A DNA stretch of 7,228 bases from Clostridia bacterium (GCA_030526935.1 JAUNBY010000043.1:1-7228), one strand, 5' to 3'; positions 1-6,732 are shown, counted from the stretch's first letter. Notes: generated from the sequence alone by a model not told the origin. A program made the numbers and translations.

Positions 1-311
1 TTGGTGGTTCCATAGATTTCAAGTACGCCCGCGAATATACTCCCAATCGTCAGGGCGGCTATGCCGGAATTATACAGATTCAGCGCCGGACGCGCCGGGA
101 TGCGGCGGGAAAAGAGCGCCATGGCGAGCGCGGGAAGCGTTCCTCCCGCAAGAGGGAACATGAAAGCGTACAGCATGTAGTACGAATACACATCATGGCT
201 GTAATGCTCATATATGGCGCCAAACAGGGCGCAGAATATTGAAATCAGCAGGTATATAAAGGCGCATTTGGCTATTCGCCATCTCTTACTCCTGTTGTCG
301 GAAGGGTGCAT
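1..311 (-). CDS. Integral membrane protein of unknown function (3' end outside window)
   Basis: This gene is cut by the window edge, leaving about 103 N-terminal codons read from ATG at 311. The start is well supported: GAGGAGGA (318-325) lies 6-7 bases upstream. The translation starts MHPSDNRSKRWRIAKCAF and shows a short basic cytoplasmic end followed by hydrophobic segments at roughly residues 17-34, 44-65 and 84-100. Visible landmarks are CALFGAIYEHYSHDVYSYYM in and after the first segment, and a GSIFAGVLEIYGTT stretch near the break. I recall similar unnamed Clostridia membrane proteins with the FGAIYEHxSHxVYSYYM and LEIYGTT patterns, but no function is known to me. It begins 23 bases after the NAGPA-type gene stop on the same strand, so it is probably the next cistron of the operon. 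There is no charged channel motif or enzyme signature in the visible part. Membrane location is a confident call; any role is open. Confidence 0.8.
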   Translation of the reverse strand, partial: MHPSDNRSKRWRIAKCAFIYLLISIFCALFGAIYEHYSHDVYSYYMLYAFMFPLAGGTLPALAMALFSRRIPARPALNLYNSGIAALTIGSIFAGVLEIYGTT

Positions 312-334
312 GATACGTCCTCCTCTATTATAAA

Positions 335-1372
335 TTATCCTATGCATACTATATCGCTCACGCTGCGTTCTCTTATACTCCTTCCGTTGGTGGTCGGATT
401 GTTGATTATCTCCCCGTTGAAATACATGGTGGAGGAACCGCCTCCATCAAGGTTGTAGCCCGTAATAACTCCGAGGGATTGCATAAACTCGGCGAGCTGC
501 TCAAGAGACAGCCCCACGCTTTGGTTCGTCCTCCCATCGGAGACGACGAATACATAGTGCATGTCACCAATTATCCCTATGGCGGTTCGGGGATTGCTTG
601 CGCTCGCGCGGCCTACTTCGCTGTCCGCCGTGACCGTTATCTCGCCGTCTATTATGAGCGACGGGCCAAAAGACAGCACCTGCGCGGCTCCGGCTTCGAC
701 GAGTGACTGCGCGGAGACATCCCTTTCCTCAATAATCTCAAACGAGCCGTCCGAGTATATCACCAGGTCCTCCTGACTGCTCGCGGCGCTCTCGCGATAG
801 AGCACGCCGTTTCTTATGACATAGCCCCTCTCTCGCGACGCGTAGTAGTCGCCGTTTATGGCCAATATCGCGCCGTTCGCTTCTGCGATCTCGCTCGTCT
901 TTTGCGTGACGTTTCGCCCGTAGGAATTGTTGGCGAGGGCGGTATAGAGGTAATCGGCGCTCTTTAAAACGACGTCGGCTACGTATATGTCCGTGTCGTA
1001 TTCGCGATACGTCGTTATTGTAATCGAGATATTTTCGTCAGCGTAGCTGTTTGCCGTGACGACGGGGTATTCCGCCTGAGATATTTCATCGGCGGATTCC
1101 GCGTAGTTCTCGCCGGACGCCGAGCCGTTTGCTTCATCCACGTCCGACGCTGCGTCATCTTCAACAGGTTCGACCGGCGCAGCGTCGTCCGCCGCCGTTT
1201 CCGTGTCATCTGCCGCCGTTTCCGCGCCGTCATCCGCGGCGCTCGCGCCCGTTCTCGCGGGAACCTGGGCGTAGATTCTGGTTATTACGAATGTGTCAAG
1301 CGAAATGTATACCGTAAATGCCGTGAGCAGTAATCCGTAGATTATCGCCCACGCGTATTTTCTTTTGAACAC
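335..1372 (-). CDS. Membrane-anchored phosphodiester glycosidase (NAGPA/DUF2233 family)
   Basis: A 345-residue protein starting at GTG 1372. The family is named for the human enzyme that removes GlcNAc from GlcNAc-phosphate diesters; bacterial members are exported or membrane-bound sugar-phosphodiester hydrolases, mostly uncharacterised. Visible layout: a basic N-end (FKRKYAW), one membrane anchor at about residues 8-30, an acidic Ala/Asp/Glu linker at about 43-105, then the catalytic domain at about 112-345. Family landmarks are AINGDYY (171-177), NPRTAIG (260-266), VSDGR (277-281), the signature YNLDGGGSSTMYFNG (306-320) with following NNP, and RSVSDI near the C-terminus. All expected motifs are intact. 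The domain should face outside the membrane. A longer ATG start at 1456 would add 28 residues encoded inside the DUF368 gene and has no better ribosome site, so it is not preferred. The start lies 2 bases after the DUF368 stop, suggesting translational coupling. Substrate is unknown; a phosphodiester-linked sugar on a surface polymer is my inference. Confidence 0.9.
   Translation of the reverse strand: MFKRKYAWAIIYGLLLTAFTVYISLDTFVITRIYAQVPARTGASAADDGAETAADDTETAADDAAPVEPVEDDAASDVDEANGSASGENYAESADEISQAEYPVVTANSYADENISITITTYREYDTDIYVADVVLKSADYLYTALANNSYGRNVTQKTSEIAEANGAILAINGDYYASRERGYVIRNGVLYRESAASSQEDLVIYSDGSFEIIEERDVSAQSLVEAGAAQVLSFGPSLIIDGEITVTADSEVGRASASNPRTAIGIIGDMHYVFVVSDGRTNQSVGLSLEQLAEFMQSLGVITGYNLDGGGSSTMYFNGEIINNPTTNGRSIRERSVSDIVCIG
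1189..1225 (-). repeat. Short tandem repeat coding the acidic linker
   Basis: The 13-base string gccgccgtttccg occurs at 1191-1203 and again at 1212-1224, a 21-base (7-codon) period. On the minus strand it encodes two copies of a heptad-like unit, DDGAETAA then DDTETAA, within the linker between the membrane anchor and the catalytic domain. The period is a multiple of three, so copy-number change would keep the frame. Confidence 0.7.
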
Positions 1373-1374
1373 AA

Positions 1375-2247
1375 CTATCCGCCTCCTGCCGTTTGATGCG
1401 AAACCGCGACGCTTTCGCCGCCTCCCTTGCGAAGATCCATCCATCTCGCGAGGCAAAAACCCACCCCGAAACAGGCCGCCGCGAGAAATATATCCCTCGC
1501 TCCCGAAATGTCCGCAGGGAATATCATGATAGTCGCCGCCGTTATAACGCCAAGTACCACGCGCGATATAAGGGAGTAGTTTCTGGAGAAAATCCCGTTT
1601 ATGAATCTCGCGGTGGAGATTATGGTGATGAGAATTCCCGCGCCGAGCGGCGCGATTACACAGGCATCGAGCTGCGCTATCCCGGCGGTCATCGGCTGAT
1701 AAAGCCCCAGGAATATTAGTATCGAAGACGAGCTTAATCCGGGTATCACGAGGCTAAGCCCCCATACGACGCCGCAGAACAGATACCACAGGGCGTTTGG
1801 CGAAATGGTCTCTACGCCCTGACCGTCGAGTATTTTCAGCACAAAAAACGCTGCCGCAAGAGAAATGACGTAGGGTGTCCAGCTCTTTCCAGACCCGCTC
1901 AATTCTGATTCCGAGATGAGTGCGGGCATCGTTCCGCATATAAGTCCCGCGAAAAGCATCATGGCCAGCGCGGACGAGGCGTTGAACAGCATTTCAACCG
2001 CGCCGGCGAGAAGTATAAAGCCCGCGACCCAACCGATGAGAAAGGGTATGAACATCTTATAATAACGAGAAAAGCTCTTTATGGGATTAGCCAGAATCGC
2101 CATCATGGGTTCATATATCCCAAATGCCACCAGAAGCACCCCGCCGCTTATCCCTGGAAGTATAGCTCCCGCGCCGACGAGCGCGCCTTGTACGCACAAA
2201 ATAGGGATATTCGCCGGTTTAATTTCGCCGTCATGCTTTACTATCAT
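1375..2247 (-). CDS. DUF368 polyprenyl-phosphate transporter-like membrane protein
   Basis: A 290-residue polytopic membrane protein, close to the usual family length. DUF368 proteins (PopT) were shown by genetics in other bacteria to be one of two families that return undecaprenyl phosphate to the cytoplasmic face; applying that here is inference from family membership. Hallmarks are the two related halves, each with a PG(I/L)S motif followed by a GxY turn: GAILPGISGGVLLVAFGIY at residues 27-45 and LVIPGLSSSSILIFLGLY at 166-183. Hydrophobic segments are at about 16-48, 66-86, 92-112, 124-140, 152-185, 196-214, 228-244 and 251-267. The tail (271-290) is Gly-rich and polar. The start at 2247 has AAGGAG (2254-2259) 6 bases upstream. 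It overlaps the 3' end of the glycosyltransferase gene by 17 bases, in another frame, which fits coupled expression with an enzyme that uses the same lipid carrier. Confidence 0.9.
   Translation of the reverse strand: MIVKHDGEIKPANIPILCVQGALVGAGAILPGISGGVLLVAFGIYEPMMAILANPIKSFSRYYKMFIPFLIGWVAGFILLAGAVEMLFNASSALAMMLFAGLICGTMPALISESELSGSGKSWTPYVISLAAAFFVLKILDGQGVETISPNALWYLFCGVVWGLSLVIPGLSSSSILIFLGLYQPMTAGIAQLDACVIAPLGAGILITIISTARFINGIFSRNYSLISRVVLGVITAATIMIFPADISGARDIFLAAACFGVGFCLARWMDLRKGGGESVAVSHQTAGGG
1382..1386 (-). promoter_or_regulatory. Ribosome binding site deciding the GTG start of the NAGPA-type gene
   Basis: GGAGG on the minus strand lies 9 bases before GTG 1372-1370, inside the last codons of the DUF368 gene. 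It supports a GTG start over the upstream in-frame ATG at 1456. The shorter start also gives a normal N-end (basic residues, then a membrane anchor) rather than a 28-residue Arg-rich extension. Confidence 0.75.
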
Positions 2248-3295
2248 CAGACGCTCCTTTTTTCTTGAAAATTATGTGGCGCTGGCAAAGCCAGCTTATA
2301 GTAAAAAACACGATTTCTGTGAGGAGTTTGGCAAGATACTGATTCATACCCCACCTTTGAGCCAACAGGTTAAGCAGCATCGTGTTGCCTATGAGTATCG
2401 CCGCCGCCAGCGCGAAATACTCCGCCGCCGACCTGGCGACGCGCGATTTGCTGTGAAATACGAGGTTGCGGTTTATGGCGTAATTCGATCCGGCGCTTAT
2501 AACCCTGGCCGCTATATTCGCAATCGTCAGCCCTCCGGCAAGATTCATCAGCCCCGCGATCCAGACGAACAGCATATAAGCCGCGTAGTCGATTAAAAAG
2601 CATGTAAACGACGAGGCGAAGAATTTGATTATCTCTTTATACACCCTGAATGAATCCCTGACGGCATGAAAGTGGGAGGACTCGTTTTGCCCCAGGTATA
2701 TCGTCTCGATAGTGATTTCGATAATCGGGGTATTTCGCCTCGCGCATTCGAGCAGCACGTTCATTTCATATTCATAGCGCTCGCCTGAAATGCATTGCAT
2801 CGCGTCGGCAAGTTGGTCGCTGAATGCCCTCAGTCCCGTCTGCGTATCCCTTATCGATACGCCGGTGGCGATTTTATATACTATGCGCGTCGTATTGTTT
2901 CCAAACCGGCTTCTGAGCGGGACGTTTCCCTTAAACTCGCGGCTTCCGAGTATGAGCGCGTCGGGGCGTTCCTCGCAGGCTCTTAAGACGCTCAGCGCGT
3001 CCGACACCTTGTGCTGCCCGTCGGCGTCGAGCGTAACGACGATGAAGTCTGACTTATACATCTCGCTTATGTATTGAATGCCCGTCTTTATAGCCGCGCC
3101 TTTGCCGCGATTTTGCGGATGGGTCAGAATAGTCGCGAGGCTCGACGCCTCTTCAAACACACCATCAAATTCCGTTCCGCTGCCGTCGTTTACGGCTATT
3201 ACGGTAAACCCCGCGTTCGCGGCTTCCCTCACGACGTCCGTAAAGGCGGCGTCGGGCTTATACGCCGGTATCAGAGCGATTCGCTCGTAATTCAT
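2231..3295 (-). CDS. Bifunctional GT2 glycosyltransferase / GtrA-family membrane protein
   Basis: A 354-residue fusion. Residues 1-215 form a family 2 GT-A domain of the dolichyl/polyprenyl-phosphate sugar synthase type: LIPAYKPD (8-15), VNDGSG (35-40), NRGKGAAIKTGI (62-73), the metal-binding DADGQH (90-95), GSRE (117-120) and TQTGLRAF (151-158). Residues 222-345 form a GtrA domain with about four membrane segments (225-247, 250-270, 290-311, 322-340) and the NYAINRNLVF motif (271-280). GtrA proteins are thought to flip polyprenyl-phosphate-linked sugars. The fusion therefore should load a sugar from a nucleotide donor onto undecaprenyl phosphate at the inner face and pass it across; the sugar cannot be told from sequence. 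No GT-C transferase that would use the product is visible here. The start ATG at 3295 is chosen over in-frame ATGs at 3307 and 3343 because GGAGG sits 5 bases before it. The C-terminal codons overlap the DUF368 gene. Confidence 0.92.
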   Translation of the reverse strand: MNYERIALIPAYKPDAAFTDVVREAANAGFTVIAVNDGSGTEFDGVFEEASSLATILTHPQNRGKGAAIKTGIQYISEMYKSDFIVVTLDADGQHKVSDALSVLRACEERPDALILGSREFKGNVPLRSRFGNNTTRIVYKIATGVSIRDTQTGLRAFSDQLADAMQCISGERYEYEMNVLLECARRNTPIIEITIETIYLGQNESSHFHAVRDSFRVYKEIIKFFASSFTCFLIDYAAYMLFVWIAGLMNLAGGLTIANIAARVISAGSNYAINRNLVFHSKSRVARSAAEYFALAAAILIGNTMLLNLLAQRWGMNQYLAKLLTEIVFFTISWLCQRHIIFKKKGASDDSKA

Positions 3296-3300
3296 TGCGG

Positions 3301-3305
3301 CCTCC
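3301..3305 (-). promoter_or_regulatory. Ribosome binding site deciding the GT2-GtrA start
   Basis: GGAGG lies 5 bases before ATG 3295-3293 on the minus strand. The next upstream in-frame ATG (3307) is itself part of the sequence leading into this site and has no purine-rich motif before it. A small hairpin, TCCG-CGAG-CGGA (about 3308-3319), sits just upstream and could affect access to the site. Confidence 0.65.
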
Positions 3306-3363
3306 ATTCCGCTCGCGGATGCTTTACAGGCTCCGCGACGCATAGTGCGGGTTGGCTGGTTGT

Positions 3364-3397
3364 GGTCGAAGGGGGCGCTGCGCGCTTTTCTTCGACC
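3364..3397. repeat. Strong inverted repeat in the gap between the beta-helix and GT2 genes
   Basis: GGTCGAAG (3364-3371) and CTTCGACC (3390-3397) form a perfect 8-bp stem; inside it GCGC (3375-3378) and GCGC (3382-3385) pair around the triloop TGC. Read as plus-strand RNA, the GGG/UUUU section and flanking bases 3361-3363/3398-3400 can also pair through G-U pairs, giving a nearly continuous stem. Read as minus-strand RNA those positions become A/C mismatches. Neither strand has a T-run after the stem, so it is not a standard intrinsic terminator. The 145-base gap (3296-3440) that holds it has no gene and no promoter that I can recognise. Confidence 0.6.
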
Positions 3398-3440
3398 GCG
3401 AACGCATTTAAGAGCCTAACCCGTCGGATAGTTATCGGGT

Positions 3441-5303
3441 CTAAAACCCTCTGCGTCCTCCGCGTCCGCCGCCGCCCATGCCGCGTCCGCCTCCCCAGCC
3501 GCCGCCCGCGTTGTAGACGAGGCTGTCGAGCGTGAATTGGGTGGTGTAACTTCCACAGCTCAGCGTATAGGTTTCGCCCTGAATCATGCCGGGGCAGCTT
3601 ATGACCACCGAGTTATACGATTTTTCGGGCGTCCAGTTTGCCAGCGTCTCCCCGCTCGCGTTTGTGAGCGTTATGGCGCTTTGTCCCGATTGGGAATCGA
3701 CGGATATGAAAGCCGCGCCCTGCGTCGAGGAAGAACTGAAGCCCTGCGCCATTCCCGAGGCTCCGGAAGCTATGAATATGCCGCCTGAAATCGTGGCTTC
3801 GGATGCGTAGTCAACAGCGCCGTTTCCGCTGTTTTCAGGCCCGCTGACGTAGGTTTCGCCGCCCGTTATGATTATGCTGCCGTTTGAGTCTATGCCGTCG
3901 CCAGAGGCGTTTACTCTTACAGTTCCGCCTTCAATGGTTATGGAGGCGTTGGACGTTGAACCGAAGCCGTCCATGCCGCGACGCCCGCCAAATCCGCTCT
4001 GGTCGTTGCCGCCGGCGGCGTTGAGTCCGTCATCGGAGGAGACGAGGCGTATATCCCCGCCGGATATCAGTATGTTAAGTCCCTCTATGCCTTCGTAACT
4101 GTCGGTGATATTTATGATGCCGCCGGTTATTGTCGCCTGCTGGTCGGCGTGCACTGCGTCGTCGCCGGTGGCGATATCAATGCTTCCCCCGGCAATCGTC
4201 ACGTTGCCGTTTGAGTGTATGCCGTCGTCCGAAGCGTCTATGGCCAGTTTGCCGTCCCTTATTAAAAGCGCGCCTTCCGCCTTTACGCCCTTGGCGCTTG
4301 CGCTGTTATCAGACCAGATATCCATATTGCCGCTGCCGGAGCCTGAGAGTATGGCAAAGCTTCCGCCGTCGATTTGCAGGCCGCTTGCGGCGCTAAGTCC
4401 GTCGCCGTCGCTTGTAAGGTCAAAGTTTCCGCCTGAGATATACAGCAAGCCGCTCGTCGCGTCGTCGTCGTTTTCGGCGTGTACGGCGTCCTTGCCGCTG
4501 TTTATGACGAAGCTTCCGCCCGCTATGCGAACGCTGTCCTTGCCGTCAAGCCCGTGGTTCAGGGCGTTTATATTATAGTTTCCGCTGGTGATGACAAGAT
4601 CGTCCTTGCCAACTATGCCGTGTCCCGCCGGTGAATTCACGCTGAGAGAACCTAAGCCGTTGAGCGTCAAATCGTCCTTTGAGAATATCGCGGAATCGAT
4701 GTTGTTTTCGTCTATCGCTATGAAGCTCCCGCCGTTTGAAACGGAGTTTTCCGTTCCGCTTGCGAGCGTTATGAATACCTTGTCGGCTTGTTTTACGTAT
4801 ATAGCGGCGGAGGTCTCGCATGATATGGACGCGCCGCTTAAGACGAGCTGTATCTTGTCGGTGTTGTTCGCGTCAACCGCGACCATGCCGTTTGTAAGCG
4901 TTCCCGATATTATAAACGTACCCTCGCCCCTGATAATCACCGTGGAGCCGGATATCGAGACCAGATCCGAATCGCATTGCGCGCCGTCTCCAGTAAGCGT
5001 TATTACGACGCTCTCGTCCTCGTCATAGCCTATCTCCCGGTCTCGACTGGTGAACATGTCGGACACATCGAGAAGCGAAGCCCCTGAAAGCGACGCGGAA
5101 GTATCCTCATATGTCAAAAGCTGTATGCTTGAAGACGCCAGGCTTTGATCGCCCTCAACCGACGATTGCCCGGCGGTTTCCTGTTGAGTAACTTGCGGGG
5201 TTTGCGAAACCACCGCGTCGGTGGCGCTAGAACCGCATCCCGCCATTACAAGACATACTGACAAAAGCACGCCCAGAAAGCCGTAAAAACTGTTTTTTCT
5301 CAT
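3441..5303 (-). CDS. Secreted beta-helix lipoprotein, Cthe_2159/DUF4353-like carbohydrate-binding protein
   Basis: A 620-residue protein with a lipoprotein signal: basic MRKNSF, hydrophobic core, then VMAGC with the acylated Cys at 23. A low-complexity Ser/Thr/Gln-rich linker (24-75) precedes the domain. From about 95 to 515 it is built from repeating rungs with (I/V)xGG(S/N)(F/I) turns and Asp-rich turns: GHGIVGKDDL (228-237), NHGLDGKDSV (249-258), KDAVHAEND (271-279), SDGDGLSA (298-305), DDGIHSNG (359-366), DDAVHADQ (381-388), DDGLNAAGG (424-432), GDGIDSNG (468-475). This matches the family whose founder from Clostridium thermocellum is a calcium-containing right-handed beta-helix that binds cellulose and acidic sugars. 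A Gly/Arg-rich loop (430-449) and a Gly/Arg C-tail (599-620) stand out. No catalytic motif is seen, so binding or structural work at the cell surface is the likely role. AGGAGG (5312-5317) lies 8 bases before ATG 5303. It follows the DUF4956 gene by 12 bases. Confidence 0.92.
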   Translation of the reverse strand: MRKNSFYGFLGVLLSVCLVMAGCGSSATDAVVSQTPQVTQQETAGQSSVEGDQSLASSSIQLLTYEDTSASLSGASLLDVSDMFTSRDREIGYDEDESVVITLTGDGAQCDSDLVSISGSTVIIRGEGTFIISGTLTNGMVAVDANNTDKIQLVLSGASISCETSAAIYVKQADKVFITLASGTENSVSNGGSFIAIDENNIDSAIFSKDDLTLNGLGSLSVNSPAGHGIVGKDDLVITSGNYNINALNHGLDGKDSVRIAGGSFVINSGKDAVHAENDDDATSGLLYISGGNFDLTSDGDGLSAASGLQIDGGSFAILSGSGSGNMDIWSDNSASAKGVKAEGALLIRDGKLAIDASDDGIHSNGNVTIAGGSIDIATGDDAVHADQQATITGGIINITDSYEGIEGLNILISGGDIRLVSSDDGLNAAGGNDQSGFGGRRGMDGFGSTSNASITIEGGTVRVNASGDGIDSNGSIIITGGETYVSGPENSGNGAVDYASEATISGGIFIASGASGMAQGFSSSSTQGAAFISVDSQSGQSAITLTNASGETLANWTPEKSYNSVVISCPGMIQGETYTLSCGSYTTQFTLDSLVYNAGGGWGGGRGMGGGGRGGRRGF

Positions 5304-5315
5304 GTTGCATCCCTC

Positions 5316-6011
5316 CTATAGCTCGGCAAGAGTCGTCTCCTGCCGTGAGACCGTTATTTCCAGATTGCCGTTGCGACAGCGCAATTTGTCGATGAGTTCC
5401 TTTTCCACGCCCGCGCCGCGAAGCGTGATGTCATAAGTCAGGCGAAACAGGCTTCCCATATTCGTCGTCTTGACCGACACGAGTTCCCACTTGGAGGTGT
5501 AGTCTCTGAACACCTGCTCAAATACGCCTGAATAGTCCAAATCCTCGGGTATGGTTATATGAAGCGTCTTATATATCTCGCCGTTTCTGCGCGCACCGAA
5601 GTCGAAGTGATTGTAGACCATGCCCGCCGCGCCGACTACAATTGCGAAAAGCGCCGAATACGCGAGATATCCCATGCCGGCGATAAGCCCGGAGGCCATG
5701 GCGAGGAATATCGCGCCTATCTCTCTCGCGGAGCCGGGAACCGAACGGAATCTGACGAGGCTGAAAGTTCCGGCAACGGCCACGCCCGCGCCTACGTTTC
5801 CGTTTACCATCATTATTACCACGCACACCACGGCGGGCAAAAGCGCCAATGTTGCCACAAAGGATTTCGTGTACTTCGCGCGATAGGCGTACATCCCCGC
5901 AAGAATCAAACCCACCGCCAGAGAGCAGCCGACGCACAGCAGAAACTGGTAGACGGGGATAACGCTCATGAGACTCGAGTCGAAAATGCCCCTGAACAGA
6001 TTATCAAGCAT
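5316..6011 (-). CDS. DUF4956 membrane protein, partner of the VTC-domain protein
   Basis: A 231-residue protein. The N-terminal part has about four hydrophobic segments (20-42, 50-69, 97-115, 116-133) and the conserved family stretch GTFSLVRFRSVPGSAREIG (81-99) between the second and third. From about residue 140 a soluble domain follows, with mixed alpha/beta character (residues 148-155 and 188-198 look like strands) and ends in a short acidic tail; by topology it is probably cytoplasmic. Function is unknown. In Clostridia and other bacteria, DUF4956 genes often sit next to VTC-domain genes, and here the start overlaps the VTC gene's end by 8 bases, which suggests a matched stoichiometry or complex. 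AAAGGAG (6020-6026) lies 8 bases before ATG 6011. In yeast the VTC polyphosphate polymerase needs a membrane subunit to move polymer across the membrane; a similar job for DUF4956 is only an analogy. Confidence 0.92.
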   Translation of the reverse strand: MLDNLFRGIFDSSLMSVIPVYQFLLCVGCSLAVGLILAGMYAYRAKYTKSFVATLALLPAVVCVVIMMVNGNVGAGVAVAGTFSLVRFRSVPGSAREIGAIFLAMASGLIAGMGYLAYSALFAIVVGAAGMVYNHFDFGARRNGEIYKTLHITIPEDLDYSGVFEQVFRDYTSKWELVSVKTTNMGSLFRLTYDITLRGAGVEKELIDKLRCRNGNLEITVSRQETTLAEL

Positions 6012-6717
6012 ATAAAAGGCTCCTTTCGGGGAATATTATGCGCTCGTAGGCGGTGCCGTATTTGGAAAAAGAGGTCTTAAAAAGCCTCATGGCGGTCAGT
6101 TGCCGGGTCATCCACAGGGGTATGCCGCCGGAGGTTTTAATCTCCATCAGCGCCATGTCGCCGGACAATATGGGAATACCTCCGATGTCCCTGTCGAGCG
6201 TGAGACCGTGCTGACGGCAGAGTATGTTTCGGTCGAATGTCACTCTGAAGTCGCTTTCGTCCAGCGAATAAAAGGCTTCCCTGTCGTAAGACAGAAATAC
6301 CACCGGACACAACGCGCCGTAGTAAGAACGGAAATATTCGATCTCCCCGGCTATCTGACAGCGGTTTTCAAACGCCGTGCCTTCTCGCAGGCAATCGAGC
6401 GCCTGGCGCTGGGGAACCGCGAGGCGTCGCTTGTAGACGACGGATTTGTATTTCTTCTTGAGTTCCACAAACACCATTTCGTCCATGAGGGCTTTTTTGT
6501 AACTGCGAATGCGCAGCTTTTCCTTATACGCGGGTCTTTCAATGGAATGGCGCACAAGGCGGTAGTTATCGGTATCGAAGTAGAGGTTTCTTATGGTCGT
6601 TAGCCCGTAATCGTCAAGCGACATATACGGCGACATGGCACGAACCATCTCCTCTTTCTGTCTTGCGGTTAAAATGTATTTTAGCTCATATCGCTTGAAA
6701 TTACTCTGATAGGTCAT
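6004..6717 (-). CDS. VTC-domain protein, polyphosphate-polymerase-like
   Basis: A 237-residue stand-alone VTC domain of the triphosphate tunnel metalloenzyme superfamily. Yeast Vtc4 uses this fold to make polyphosphate from ATP; bacterial members mostly lack direct assays. Tunnel-type residues are present in order: KRYELKY (8-14), NLYFDT (44-49), KLRIRSY (67-73) with basic side chains in the tunnel, FVELKKK (83-89), VYKRR (94-98), GEIEYF (124-129), SYDREAF (143-149), RVTFDR (158-163), MEIKTSG (191-197) with the probable metal-binding Glu, and FSKYGTAYE (217-225). No motif looks degraded, so an active enzyme is likely, but polyphosphate product is inferred. There is no SPX domain or membrane segment, so regulation and localisation would depend on partners, with DUF4956 the obvious candidate. 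The start at 6717 is chosen because AAGGAGG is 8 bases upstream; an in-frame ATG at 6759 adds 14 residues without a ribosome site. Confidence 0.92.
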   Translation of the reverse strand: MTYQSNFKRYELKYILTARQKEEMVRAMSPYMSLDDYGLTTIRNLYFDTDNYRLVRHSIERPAYKEKLRIRSYKKALMDEMVFVELKKKYKSVVYKRRLAVPQRQALDCLREGTAFENRCQIAGEIEYFRSYYGALCPVVFLSYDREAFYSLDESDFRVTFDRNILCRQHGLTLDRDIGGIPILSGDMALMEIKTSGGIPLWMTRQLTAMRLFKTSFSKYGTAYERIIFPERSLLYA

Positions 6718-6725
6718 TTTTTTCG

Positions 6726-6732
6726 CCTCCTT
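6726..6732 (-). promoter_or_regulatory. Ribosome binding site deciding the VTC gene start
   Basis: AAGGAGG, a full-strength site, lies 8 bases before ATG 6717-6715 on the minus strand. It rules in the 237-residue form, whose first residues MTYQSNFKRYELKY fit the usual N-end of this family. Confidence 0.85.

Noticed and set aside
1373..1456. Longer ATG start for the NAGPA-type gene
   Set aside because: The extension is Arg-rich and lies wholly within the DUF368 coding sequence; the GTG at 1372 has a GGAGG at 9 bases and gives a normal membrane-anchor N-end.
3364..3397. Intrinsic terminator after the beta-helix gene
   Set aside because: The hairpin is followed by no T-run on the minus strand and has an A/C internal loop in that orientation.
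3868..5028. Long plus-strand frames opposite the beta-helix gene (Pro/Ser/Met-rich)
   Set aside because: They are a by-product of the repeated Gly/Asp/Ser codons of the real gene; composition is biased, ribosome sites are absent and no family is recognised.
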